This document shows positions 42,661 to 53,097 of a stretch of DNA of 64,000 bases, in pieces (positions within the stretch are counted from its first letter, which is position 1; every line of letters begins with the position of its first letter). The stretch lies in the NCBI GenBank assembly GCA_030340625.1, contig JAOPHQ010001995.1:46001-110000 (forward strand), given 5' to 3'. Both the position numbers and the translations under genes were made by a program. Origin of the DNA: Merluccius polli (taxonomy: Eukaryota; Chordata; Actinopteri; Gadiformes; Merlucciidae). Below the pieces are notes generated by a model. The model made no database searches. It was not told the origin of the DNA and saw only the letters and a list, made by a program, of their open reading frames with translations.

Positions 42661-42908
42661 CTGAGGGGAAGAAGGATAAAGGAGTGTTCATAACAAAACA
42701 TTAACTCCCCTTGTTGTCTTGTATTTTCTGCATTGTGTTTTTGTTCTTTGTTCTTCTCTTCTCCTGTCTGTAGCTGTTAGTTGTGTTAGTGATGTGTTAA
42801 TGCTTTGTTGTTGTTGTTTTTTTTGTTTCAATGTACAGTATGTATTAAAATAAAATAAAAGTATTCATGTAAGGATCCATTTTATCCAAATATAAAGTTA
42901 CATTACAG

Positions 42909-43754
42909 TAACCGTACGGTCACAGTTGCAAGCGACATGAGCAGTAAAAGAGGCCAGCATTCATTCATTTTCAATGAGAGCTGGTGACGAGGAGCGGCCG
43001 GCGCCGTGGCGGCAGCGAGCAGCGCAATGCCAGCGTCCAGAGCGACGAGGAGAGTTGAAATTAGTTTAACTTTCTGCAAATGAGCGGCATTGGCGCTGAA
43101 CATGCCCGGCCCAAGCCTTTAGGGGTCCCTAAGCAGGATTTGATATTTTGGGGCCCCCCTCCTGCGCGATTGTTTAGCCGGGGGGGGGGGCTTGCGGAAC
43201 ATTTCGGTTGCGTGATTGTTGAGCGGGGGGGGGGGGGGGTGCTGGCGGTTGGGGGCCCCCTGGGGGACCGGGGAATGGAGGAGAAGCTCATCGTCGCCAT
43301 CTCCGGTTTACCAGAGCTTTATGACCAGTCTCTCTTTCTTTACCGGGACACTTATAATGCTTTATCTCCATTCCTGTTTGTTGTATTGTGTACTGACTGA
43401 GAGCAAAGAACCAGGTTTCTTGTGTGTGGAAACTAGGCCAACAATGCGATTCCGATTCCAAATATGCTGCCATGCACAAAATAGACTGCATTTTTTGTAC
43501 GTATTGTTTGAAAATATTATTTTGATTACTAAATAATAAACAGGGGAAACGTGGAAATTGTTATTTGAACATGCTTGTCAAGCCGGCCTGCCGAATAGCT
43601 CTACTACAAACTTGATATTGGAATGGGCACAACCGAACTTGATGTCTGCAGTGCTGCTTGAACGACCCGCCCCCCTGGCGACGGCAGGCAGCGAGCAGCC
43701 AGCGGCCAGAGCGCCCCCTGCTGCTCATGTCGCTCGCAGTGTGACCGTACAGTA
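42909..43754. mobile_element. MITE with CGTACGGTCAC ends carrying a poly-G cassette
   Basis: The left end CCGTACGGTCACAGTTGCAA and the right end read as inverted repeats of about 35 bp (shared GCGACATGAGCAG). CAGTAA is present at both flanks (42906-42911 region and 43750-43755). The core (43100-43280) has two GCG(C/T)GATTGTT units with G-runs. No transposase. Confidence 0.65.
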
Positions 43755-43939
43755 AGAGAAATTAGGAGGTTGTGTTATTCTGCGGTATTTATCTGGCTAA
43801 CCTGCTAACTCCTCATTCTCAAAGACAACACATCCTTCCTCTCTAGGGCCTTACAAGCAAACCCTTCAAAAAATCCAGTGAGAAGGAGAATTACCATAGT
43901 GGACGGTGGGCACATTTTGAGATATGAACATGTGCTGTT

Positions 43940-44013
43940 CGACAACCTATGGTCAGTACAACCTATGATCAGTACAACCTATGATCAGTACAACCTATGG
44001 TCAGTACAACCTA
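43940..44013. repeat. 18 bp tandem repeat
   Basis: ACAACCTATG(G/A)TCAGT repeated about 4.5 times with little divergence, about 190 bp from the donor of the next exon. Confidence 0.93.
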
Positions 44014-44205
44014 TGATCTGGACATTACAACAAACGGCTGGATTTATTTAAGTTGAGTAATTGAAGATCAAAGTTCAGGCAAAGACAATATAAGGTCAGT
44101 CATTGGCTCCCAATTAAGTAAGAGAGGCTTTCCTCGAGTCTGTGTGTGCGTGTATGTGTGTGCGCATGAGTGTGCGTGTACATGTATGTGTGTATGTTCC
44201 CATAC

Positions 44206-44328
44206 CCCTCAGCACTGGCAGGCTCCGTGACGTTCTCCTTCTGGCATAGCAGCAACATGCTACAGATAGCATACTGGCTCTCCAAGAGGAGGAAGGAGTC
44301 TAGGTTACAGCACAGCACGCTCAGCAGT
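44206..44328 (-). CDS. tbc1d32: TBC1D32-like exon 3 of the visible set
   Basis: 123 bp, acceptor GTCTGTGTCAG|ACTGCT, donor GAGGG|GTATGG. One base completes an Arg codon from the exon at 57885, giving ...HTFGLR, then LLSVLCCNLDSFLLLESQYA and ICSMLLLCQKENVTEPASAE. It is a leucine- and cysteine-rich helical segment. A CA/GT tract abuts the acceptor on the upstream side. The upstream intron is 13.5 kb and contains the DDE-like gene and several hAT elements. Confidence 0.85.
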
Positions 44329-44426
44329 CTGACACAGACACACACACACACACACTTAGAGGTGACAGCAGAAAACGATCAATGATAGGACCAGCACCAT
44401 GCTCATTAGGCCTACCATGGTGATTA

Positions 44427-45209
44427 TAGGGCTTGTACATTGCAACATCACATCGCAATGACCGCCGCCATTTTGGAAGCAAAGGTGCATTGGAATGTTA
44501 GTTATTGTGTTGGTAGTAATGTTTTTGTAGTCACTGTTTAGTCATTAATTGTGAAATGATTTGTCATTATGGGGAGACATTGTTCTGTTTTAAACTGCCA
44601 GTGTTTATCATGCGAGACATGGCAAAACAAATTTTTCATTAGCCTAGGTTACGGTATATTTACGTTGATTTAGGATTTTACAGTACTACAGCTCGAGTCC
44701 TCTCAATATGGCAGAGTATCACCAACAAAAAATCCCATTATGTCACGGTCTGTCTGCCACGCCCCCTCCACTACTCCATTCATTGACCCTCGCAGCTGGG
44801 CTGCATCAGGTAATTAGTGGAGGCTATAAATGAGCCCTTCACCATTCACCTGGTGCCAGATTGTTCTTCGCTGTTTCGTTCATGCAAGTCTCTCCAGTAC
44901 TCCTCCTGACTCCTGTCCCGGTTTCCCGATCCTGCCTGCCCCCGACGACGATCCCCGCTTCGCCCCTCTGGATCCTCGTTCGCCTGTCTCCTGTTCCGGT
45001 TTCCTGACCCTGCCTGTCCCCGACGACGATCCCCGCTTCACCCCTCTGGATCCTCGTTCGCCTGCCTCCTGTCCCGGTTTCCCGACCCTGCCTGTCCCCG
45101 ACGACGAGCCTAATAAAGTTTGTTACCAACGAGACCCACCTGTCTTTGTGCTGCTATTGGGTCCAAACCACTCCCGTTACACATTATGCATTCCGATGTA
45201 CAAGCCCTG
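44427..45209. mobile_element. AGGGCTTGTACAT MITE, copy B, split by a solo LTR
   Basis: It starts TAGGGCTTGTACATTGC and ends GTACAAGCCCTG, with TA flanks (44425-44426, 45210-45211). Similar to copy A (26533-26815) along its length, except that a solo LTR with its duplication is inserted at 44736-45186. Confidence 0.85.
44741..45181 (+). mobile_element. Solo LTR with 5 bp target duplication
   Basis: TGTCACGG...CCCGTTACA has canonical TG/CA ends. CATTA flanks both sides (44736-44740, 45182-45186). Promoter architecture is visible: TATAAATGAGCCC at 44825 and CCTAATAAAGTTT near 45109 as poly-A signal. A unit of about 75 bp containing CTGTCCCCGACGACGATCCC is repeated nearly three times inside. It arose by LTR-LTR recombination of a Gypsy- or ERV-type element. 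The 137-codon ORF over it is not a gene. Confidence 0.9.
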
Positions 45210-45294
45210 TATCCAACGTGCACACATACACACACGTATATAAACACACTCTACAACTGACAGCTGCCACAAAAACTATGTCTAGATCCAGAGT

Positions 45295-45429
45295 TCAATT
45301 AAATGGTTAGGGCAGGTATGGGTGAGGGCGTCTTGCTCAAGGGTGCCTACAGGTAGGCTGCGGACATTGGGGATCTAACCCGGAGCCTTTTGGCTGGGCT
45401 GCGGGGAGTTGCCACTCTAGCCACTAGGC
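45295..45429 (-). repeat. tRNA-derived SINE head (V-SINE-like)
   Basis: Read on the minus strand, TGGCCTAGTGGCTAGAG is a good A box and CCGGGTTAGATCCCC a near B box about 40 bp downstream. GTAGGCACCCTTGAGCAAGA follows, the conserved segment of teleost V-SINE-like elements. The 3' part is missing or unrecognised. Confidence 0.65.
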
Positions 45430-45817
45430 CAGGGGTCGGCAACCCGCAGCTCCGCAGCCGCATGCGGCTCTTTCGTCTCTCTGCTGCGGCTTCCTGTGGC
45501 AAGTCCGTATTTTTTGTATGCGTTTTTTTTAATCCGTCATCCGATAAAAATCGTTACGCACAGAAACCTTGCACACTGAGTCTGATGCGTTTTATTATTC
45601 TATTCGTTCGTTGCGAAAATTCAAATGTAGGCTTTTGATGGATGCAAAAAAAAGCGGGGGGGGGGGGGGGGGGGGGGGGGGCGCGATCATAACACACCGC
45701 CTCCGGTTAGGACAAATTACTTTATTTTTTATTTTTATGACAGTCCTGGGCCGGCCCAAAGATGTGCATCGGCCCACCGGGCATTGCCCGGTATGCCCGA
45801 TGGCCAGTCCACCCCTG
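45430..45817. mobile_element. Chimaeric hAT ends with poly-G cassette
   Basis: The left end CAGGGGTCGGCAACC with GCCGCATGCGGCTC belongs to one hAT type. The right end GGCCAGTCCACCCCTG, with GCCCACCGGGCATTGCCCGG before it, belongs to another. A 30 bp G-run with CGCGATCATAACACACCGC lies between. No shared duplication was found, so it is two fused remnants. Confidence 0.55.
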
Positions 45818-47295
45818 GGAGTCGGTGTGTAAACATGATTGACACCACCTGAGGTCGTAATTATTTTTAAACGTGCGACAATTTCGGACAAAAAATTACG
45901 GACTTGGTGTGCAAAGGCCTTAAGGACGCTGATCAAAGTCCTTTACTTTTTCATGCTAACTGCCTCAGAATAGCGGCAACAACTGAATGACATTGAATGC
46001 CACACCACTCACACATGGTTGTAACATCTCCCAAAAACACTGAACTCCCACAGTGCATTGCAGCATTGCTTGCTATTGAGTATTTAATTCATTAGTTTTT
46101 TAAATATATTTCTAAATTTGAATGTATGTTGATCTTGTAACATTACAATAAAATGCGTTTCATTTTTTGTCATTATAATATAAAATATACGTCACAACTG
46201 CCAACGCGACACCCGCCGGCAGGCCCAGCCCGCTATTAATTGAACAAAGCAAAAGTCACATTAACCAGGTAAAGTAAATATTTTAATTTGCTATTATTTT
46301 GCAAATATAGGCTATATTTTACATTGTTCAGTGAAATAGTCCCTTTTTTAATTCAGGTTGACAGCTGCACACTTCAGTAAGGATGAGACGCAGACGGCAG
46401 TTGGATCATTTAAGTTTGGCTTTTCATTTTGTGAATACGAGGACTCAAAATGTCTGAGTATTTAATTTGTAAGGAACGTTCAACCTGCTTTTTTTCGAGT
46501 TCAAAATGTTTTTGTATGCATAAATACAATTTCGTTTTCTCTGTAGCAGTTCTTTCATTTCATAAATGCAACAAACTATAGTTTTTTTATACATAGCATA
46601 GAGGTAAAAAACTATATATGCAGTGTAACTTTCAACCTGCTTTTTTTCGGAGTTCGATATTATCTGTAGCATATCGGGAAGGCCCCGATAATGGCCAAAA
46701 AATGCTGTATCGGTATCAAACCGATGTCAAAATAAACCCGATAATTTTCACAGATAAAATAATAACGTGCTCGCCTCCTCCAATGCCTTGGTAACATAAA
46801 CAGAGCCCCTCAGCACTGTAGTCTTCTCCCCAGCAGGTGGCAGCAGTGTACTCAATTTGCTATGAAAGCAGGAAATAGATGCACTCACTTGCGGTGAAGG
46901 AAAACAAACAACGAGAGTACTGTTGGATTCTGTTTGTTTTATGGACATTATCAATACAGTTGTTTGTAATTGTTAGTTTAGAGGTGTATTTGACCTGTCC
47001 TGCACAGAGTTTTCATTTATTTTAGTTAGTTATTTAAGTTTGAATGTGAACTGGAGCTGTAAAGTGCAAGACTTTATTATTGTTTGATGGCAGCAGACAG
47101 AGGAATATTTCAAAAGTGTCTAGTAGACTACCTCAATAACAAATACAAGTGGAATTTCAAATACTTTGTAAAAAAAAATTAAGTAAAAAAATGTTTCATT
47201 TTTACTACATTTAATTTGTATACTCATCTCATTCAGTAGTGAAAGCAGACACTTAGAAACTGAGTATTGATTGATTGATTTAATACTTTGGGCAG
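45818..47295. other. Intron sequence with eroded hAT-like pieces
   Basis: No gene. TTTCAACCTGCTTTTTTTCG occurs at 46480-46500 and again at 46631-46652. From 46660, ATATCGGGAAGGCCCCGATA and CCGATGTC motifs resemble a TATCGG-rich hAT MITE whose other end may be at 47780-47876. Confidence 0.4.
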
Positions 47296-47666
47296 TGTGA
47301 TGTGTTCGTTGAGGACGCCGACACAGGATCGCTTTTAACTCACTTTATTTGTTTAGCTTTAGGTATTTATCTATGAAGCAAAAGGAGGGGTATTGTATAG
47401 GTCACGCGTGGAGCGACCCCTTAGCTGGATATCTTAACAGATATGCTGCCTGGGGGTTTCTGGCTTCCCCCGGATGTGTTGTTTGGTAGTACCTGGGCAG
47501 GCGTGGCCTCTATGACGCATACTATGCTCTGATTGGCTAGTGTTTAGCGCCCGCCGCCAGTGTATTATGTGTGCCGCCATCTGGTGGCCAGGTGCGGTTA
47601 ATACAACTTATATATTTCTTTCTGTTCCCTTGTGGCTATGTGAGGATATTACAGCCTGTTGATACA
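47296..47666 (-). mobile_element. Solo-LTR-like repeat, copy B
   Basis: Inverted relative of 25048-25425. On the minus strand it runs TGTATCAACAGG ... CGAACACATCACA with TATA and poly-A signals in the same places. Both copies are outside any recognisable internal region, consistent with two solo LTRs of one family. Confidence 0.6.
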
Positions 47667-47982
47667 TATACTATTATTTATTCTTAACAGCAGAGGGGCT
47701 TGTTTCCATTGTGGTCCTGTGTATAGTGTTCAATAGGCCTTAAAAATCTTAATGTCAAGGCACTGAAAATATGAAAAATACAAATATATTAAATATCGGT
47801 ATCGGAATCGGTATCGACAGATACCACCCTGCAAATATCGGATATCGGTCATAATTTCAATATCGTGCATCTCTACTTTTTAGTTATCTTTACCAATTTC
47901 CCCATGTCCGGAAAGTCAGACATGGAATTTGCATCTAAAATATTAATTAAAAATTTTCATTTTTTAGCCACATTTTTATTAA

Positions 47983-48310
47983 TGTCAGTGTGGAGGGTGT
48001 ATGTGGAGTGTGTGCTGTTGATGGCTGGTTTACAGCCTCACCTGGCCTGAGTCAGACTGATTGGACTCTGGCTGGTTGGGGCTGCACACCTGTGGTGCAT
48101 GAGCAATCATGGCACCCAGGATAAACTAGCCATCAACACACACACTCGAGGAGGAGCCACTGTCATGGCAGCTTAAACATCAGCTCGGCGAATACCACCT
48201 GCCTTTATCTCCAATAAACACCTTGCAACTAACATCTACCCGTGTCCTGTGTCGGAGGGCCCCAAAGAAAGCCACTTAGGTGGCGTGTGGTGAGGACGAA
48301 CCCTGCCACA
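47983..48310 (+). mobile_element. 5' LTR of an unrecognised LTR retroelement (start uncertain)
   Basis: It ends AACCCTGCCACA one base before a primer-binding site. A poly-A signal (CCAATAAACACC) lies near 48220. An inverted repeat (GCTGTTGATGGCTGG with CTAGCCATCAACACAC) lies near its presumed start. TGTCAGTG at 47983 is the best but not certain 5' end. Confidence 0.5.
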
Positions 48311-48311
48311 C

Positions 48312-48328
48312 TGGCGCCCAACGTGGGG
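48312..48328 (+). other. Primer-binding site (tRNA-Lys type)
   Basis: TGGCGCCCAACGTGGGG matches the 3' end complement of tRNA-Lys used by several retroviruses and LTR elements. It directly follows the LTR end, fixing plus-strand orientation. Confidence 0.8.
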
Positions 48329-48905
48329 CTCCTCCGACCAGGGCGGGACACAGAAGGGCTGCCCAAAACTGCACTGGAGCCACCAGCCGCGGCAGAGGAC
48401 AGCCACCTCAACACCAGCTCCCCTGAACGGCAGCGGCGGCCAGCGGAGGAGCGGGGAGGCAGCGCAGCTACCGCCACCGGCAACTGTCTGTGGCTAGCCT
48501 CCCCCGGATCCAGCCTGGAGCAGCCCAGGCCAGCTGCCCCTCTGCCAGGGGACCAGGAGTTCAAGGCCCCATGCTCCAGGAGGAGATGGGGGGGGGATCA
48601 TGCCTCATCGCCCTGGTGGAGGGGGGGGGTACCTACGGAGGGCTGTTCCAGGCCCTCCGAGAAGCTACCTCCGCGGCCCAGCTGTCGGGCCTAATCCGAG
48701 CCCATCCAGCCAGCCCCTGCAACCAGCTAGCCCATAGACACCTCCGCCAGATGAAGCAGCAGCCCCAGGCCTCCGGTCTCCGGGATGGAGGGGGAGGGTG
48801 GGGTTGGCGTGTGACACTGGGGAGGTGTGGAGGTAGTGGGGTTTGGGGGGTTGTGTTTATTTTTTTTTTTTTCTGTTTGCTTGGATGGGGGATGGGGGGG
48901 GGGTA
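48329..48905 (+). pseudogene. GC-rich leader / gag-like region of LTR element
   Basis: An open frame from 48490 reads LVEGGGTYGGLFQALREATS and then LSGLIRAHPASPCNQLAHRH. It is compositionally unlike known gag domains that I can recall and overlaps another long frame (48242-48694). It ends in purine/G-rich sequence (GGATGGAGGGGGAGGG, 48782-48797). No protease or RT is present. It may be a non-autonomous element or a deleted copy. Confidence 0.35.
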
Positions 48906-48940
48906 GGCGCAGATAGGGAAACTTAAATTTAGTTGTTTTT

Positions 48941-49286
48941 TTCAACTGTAATGTAAAGTTAATGACATTTTAAACTGAATGGTAATTTTGCTAGCTTAGC
49001 TAGTCAGTAACAATGCTAGCTGCATTCATTCTGAGGTGAAATTTACCACCCCGTAACATACCACCCCATAACACTTTGTATCGTTACAGAGTGGCTGTGA
49101 TTGCCATATTAATTACACAATTCATAAAAATGTGTAGGCTATCTATAGAGTTTTACATACTGTGATGACTTGGGGAACCTCTGTTCTTTCTACAGTGAGC
49201 CCTTAGCAACGAGTCCAACCAGCTAATCTGTTGAATGCTGTTTCCTCAGTATGCATTGTAGTTGGGGGCCTTAAGCACATTTTCGT
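48941..49286. other. Left flank of the DDE-like gene, with CACCCCGTAACA repeats
   Basis: ACCACCCCGTAACA and ACCACCCCATAACA occur in tandem at 49044-49073. Close relatives lie at 53567-53621 and an inverted one at 53931-53946, on the far side of the decayed gene. They may be subterminal repeats of one transposon. Confidence 0.4.
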
Positions 49287-49625
49287 GCAAATTCATCTAA
49301 AAGCGCCAAATTTGGCAACGATGTAGCTCAGGTCATACTGAAATGATTTAGCGAGGGCGCCAGAGCCAGCGACCCTTGGGGCCAAGATGGCGGCCACATC
49401 CAATATGGCCGCTACCTGAAAAGGGTTCCGGTAATAACTGGCCGCTGTCCAAAAAAGCAGTTTTGGCTGAAGTATGAGGCCTTACACCCCATTGTTTGCG
49501 CAAATTCATCTACAAGCACAGATGTAGCTGAGGGCATACTGAAATGATTTAGCCAAGGCGCCCGAGCCAATGGTCCCTGAGACCAAGATGGCGGACAAAT
49601 CCAATATGGCCGCTGCCTGAAAGGG
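49287..49625. repeat. Two-copy direct repeat (about 200 bp spacing) with YY1-like motifs
   Basis: GCAAATTCATCTA(A/C)AAGC, GGTCATACTGAAATGATTTAG and CCAAGATGGCGG(C/A)CA - ATCCAATATGGCCGCT recur at 49290-49420 and 49500-49620. AAGATGGCGG matches the YY1 consensus core. The repeats precede the first visible exon of the DDE-like gene and could be its promoter. Confidence 0.7.
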
Positions 49626-49743
49626 ATTATATTTTATGATTATTGAATGCCAATCATGAAGTCTCTCTCTCTCTTTCTCTCTCTCAACTTGGCACACACA
49701 CCTAGTCAGTGTACATAATTATGATAATTTTCATTATTTGCAG

Positions 49744-50051
49744 ACGATCATGGCTCCAATGAGTAATGCTGAACGACAGCGACTATTCCGTTCCCACCGC
49801 AATGCTGATCCAGATAAGAGGCAGCACTATCTAGAGATGGAGCGGCAGAGATGGAGTAAAGATGTCAAAAGAGGGCAGAAGTTGTTGATCAAAGATCTGA
49901 GTGAGAGGGACCAACGACAATTGAGGAAAAAGTGGAAGGGACAGAATGAAAGGAGAAAGCAGGCAAAGGCTAGGATGAAGGCTATTGACACCCCTCCCGA
50001 GAGTCCTGAGATTTTCCAGCCAGGAGAGAGGCAACAGGCAGGACATTCAAG
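49744..50051 (+). pseudogene. DDE-like transposon gene, first coding exon (basic N-terminus)
   Basis: The exon follows a good acceptor (TTATTTGCAG) and opens with ATG at 49750: MAPMSNAERQRLFRSHRNAD. It is strongly basic and helical (KRGQKLLIKDLSERDQRQLR) and ends at donor TCAAG|GTAGTG. The split codon AG|G completes Arg with the next exon. I do not recognise a named domain; a DNA-binding or coiled segment is likely from charge alone. It belongs with 50431-52573, which is decayed, so the gene as a whole is classed as a pseudogene. Confidence 0.6.
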
Positions 50052-50430
50052 GTAGTGTTTAGTTAGGCAACATGGCATCATGAGTTAGCGTAAACATACA
50101 CGCCACTTCAAAAACACCGATGTGGCGTGTTATCACAATGCCTTTTGATCAATCCATTAAACATACACGCCACTCAAAATACAGTTTCTGCGTGTATGTC
50201 TACACTCTGGCGGGTAAAGGTTAGGGTTAGGTTATGGCGTTGACAAACACGCCAAAAAGCCGGTTATATGTAGTCTAACATGCATAACACAATTGGCGTG
50301 TCATATAACGCAATGTCATGATATCAGTCTGAGTTGGGAATAATTAAGTGAAAAGAAGCCTAGTTCAGATAAAACTAGCTCAATATTGATGCACAATGAC
50401 ATAAATTATGACTTAGTTCTACCGTTTTAG

Positions 50431-52573
50431 GCAACTTCAACAAGGAAGGCAACAGGTCAGAAAGCACAGGGAGCAATGCAAGAAAGAAGTTGAGCGTTTG
50501 ACCAATTTGCTACAGAAAGAAAAAAACAGAGCTGACAAATTCAGGAAAAGATGTTCTCGCCTGGCCCCACGCACAACACCACAGTCACCACGTTCTCGAG
50601 TGAATGCGTTCACTAAAACTGGAAGAGTTACCCCATTGATAAAAAAAAAACTCCTCTACCATGAAGCCTTGGTAGAAGAGATTAAGAAAAAGTACATGAA
50701 AACAAGAAAAGAGAGAGAAAAACAACTTATTGTGAAGGTATCGGTCGGGAGAATCATAAAGAAGTACAGGTTACAAGGAGTTGCAGAGAAAACACTGGGG
50801 TTCTCAAAAAAATGCCGCAGGCTTCATGATAATGCCCTTTGCAGCAAGTCAAGGAAACCCACCAATAGACTTCCATCTCTCTTAAAAAACAATGTGCACT
50901 CCTTTTATTGCAGAGATGATGTCAGTCGCATCACTACAGGCCGCAAACAAACACTGACCAGATGCAAGGTGAAAAAACAGAAAATGTTTCTGATGGATAC
51001 CATGAAAAATATCCACAGAAAATTCCACTCGGAACAAATCCTAAAAAAAAATCCTATCCTACTCCCTTTTCTGTAGGCTGCGGCCATTTTGGGTTGTATT
51101 TCCCTCTCTGTCCGACCGGGACACTTGTTTGTGCAAGACACATGACAATCTTGAATTCGTCGTCATGAAGATGTTTCACTTGAAACTGATCAACACCACA
51201 GATCTTGAGATGTTAATTAAGATGATATCTTGCGACACAAACAATAAAATCTGCATGTACGATGAGTGCGCAGAATGCAAAAAACAACTCATCCTCCTCC
51301 CTGAATATGACAAAACAAAGATGGTGTCCTTCGATCAGTGGGGCATAGGTCTGAAAGAAAAAAAGGATGCAAAAGATGATACCACCACCACTGTTAGGTA
51401 TACACTTAAGAAGCAGGTGGAGGATACCCAAGAGAATCTGGTGGATTTATTCCATGCACTACTGCATAAGTTCAAATGACATACATTCAACATAACGAAG
51501 CAGTTATTTTACGTCAGAGAGTTGAAAAAACTCTATCAGAGGAAGAGGCAATCATACACATCGACTTCTCTGAAAATTACACTTGCAAGTACAGCTCAGA
51601 GATACAGTCTGTGCACTTTGGTTCCTCACACAATCAAGCTACACTGCACACTGGTGTCCTCTACTGCGGTGAGGCTGTAGAAGTCGTGCCCTTTTGTACA
51701 GTGTCACCCTCCAAACACAAGAGTCCTCCAGCCATATGGGAGCACATGGCTCCAATCCTGGATTATCTGAAAAGTACATACCCTCAAGTGTCAGTTTTCC
51801 ACTTTCTCAGTGATGGGCCGGCTACTCAGTACAAACAGAGAGGAAATATGTTCCTTTTCAGTACTGAGTTGGCCAGAAGAGGTCTGAAAGGGGGGACATG
51901 GAACTTTTTTGAAGCTAGCCACGGGAAGGGGGCCCCCGATGGCGTTGGAGGTGCCTTGAAAAGAACAGCTGACAAGCTGGTCACCCAAGGTCGTGACATC
52001 CCGGATGCAAAGAAGCTGTTTCAGGCCCTGAGTGAAACAGACACAAGGATCAAGTTGTTCTACATTTCAGCTGAAGCTGTGGACCAAGCTGTACTCAAGA
52101 TGCCAGACCAGATTCCTGCTGTACCAGCTATAATGAAGTGCCACCAAGTGGTGACAATCAGTCCAGGAGAGGTCATGTACCGGGAGGTCAGCTGCATGTG
52201 CTCCACAAGAAAGCAGCTGAATTGTGAGTGCTTTTCAACTCTCCATTCCAATTTTAGCAAGCCAGCCCAGAAAGCCCCAAATGCCCAAAATGTGAGACAA
52301 GAGGCCATTGATTGGGAGAAACCTCATTGGAAAGTGGTGTGTAATCAAGTATGACAATGACCTCTATCCAGGTATCATCCTAGACATTGATAGAACCCAC
52401 GCCAAAGTGAAATGCATGTGCAAGGTTAAGGGTGGTGACAATACATTTTTCTGGCCCATCACTGATGATATTCTTTGGTACCTATTTGACGATGTCTTGG
52501 AAGTAATTGAACCGCCACAACCTGTGACATCCCGTCACGTTGGAATCCAGACGGATGTATGGAAGCGGTGAAG
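50431..52573 (+). pseudogene. DDE-like transposon gene, main exon, frameshifted
   Basis: After acceptor CCGTTTTAG it begins RQLQQGRQQVRKHREQCKKE, a coiled coil, and continues to about 51040. The frame shifts at an A-run and resumes as RPFWVVFPSLSDRDTCLCKT, then a Cys cluster (KICMYDECAECKKQ). An in-frame TGA sits at 51477 and a second shift near 51527. The core then follows: AIIHIDFSENYTCKY (first Asp), VFHFLSDGPATQYKQRGN (second Asp, 82 residues later) and WNFFEASHGKGAPDGVGG (Glu 32 residues later), an arrangement fitting a DDE RNase-H fold. A third shift near 52320 leads to a small reader-like end (IGKWCVIKYDNDLYPG, then CKVKGGDNTFFWP). I recall similar uncharacterised repeat proteins in fish and invertebrates but cannot name the superfamily. 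Confidence 0.65.
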
Positions 52574-53090
52574 GTATGGTTATATTTTATATCTATCATA
52601 TGACCAATAATTGGGGTCACACTAGCCTCGGTGCCTTTCTGCTGACGAAGGACAGAGTCATGAGATATGAGCAGAGGCATGTAAGCATGGGGGCAACTCC
52701 TCAGGATCGAGTGCGTTGTTGGTGACATGTGTAGAGTGTGAGGTCAGATGATGGCGAAGAACAGGCAGGCTTGTCGCTGTACGTGTAAAGAATCTTTTAG
52801 ATAATACCCGGAGGCGACAATCTGGCGCTGGAGTCAGACACCACAAGGACGAGGGGGGAAGACGTCAACAGCCGGAGGAGAAGAAGACAGCCCTTGTCAT
52901 GACGTTTTCACTAATGTGTATATAACTTCCTGGGTCAGGGATAGTTGGTGTGCAGACTTCGTGAACTGACACACACTTTGTTGTTCTGTCAGGGAAACAT
53001 AGTTGGACCCAGAGCTCTGTAAAACTTTGCACATTCTACTGGTGTTAAGAATAAAACTGATTATTGAGTAAACTAAATCTTCTTCTTCTT
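52574..53090 (+). other. LTR-like promoter stretch
   Basis: GTGTATATAACTTCC (52916) and AAGAATAAAACTG (53047) are spaced like TATA box and poly-A signal of an LTR. The region ends in (CTT)n. Termini and duplications were not found, so a solo LTR is only suggested. Confidence 0.3.
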
Positions 53091-53097
53091 TTTAATA

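Noticed and set aside
42348..42701. 117-codon minus ORF as a whole gene
   Set aside because: Only 42552-42660 is exon by splice borders; the rest is intron read-through.
44830..45243. 137-codon proline-rich ORF
   Set aside because: Lies across a solo LTR and its internal repeat; no gene-like signals of its own.
48242..48694. 150-codon GC-rich plus ORF as a host gene
   Set aside because: Overlaps the LTR end and primer-binding site; retroelement leader.
50212..50245. TTAGGGTTAGG near the DDE-like gene intron as a regulatory telomere motif
   Set aside because: Two imperfect units only; no support.
51476..51480. TGA at 51477 as a selenocysteine codon
   Set aside because: It is followed by a frameshift within 50 bp and the gene has other breaks; decay is the simpler explanation.
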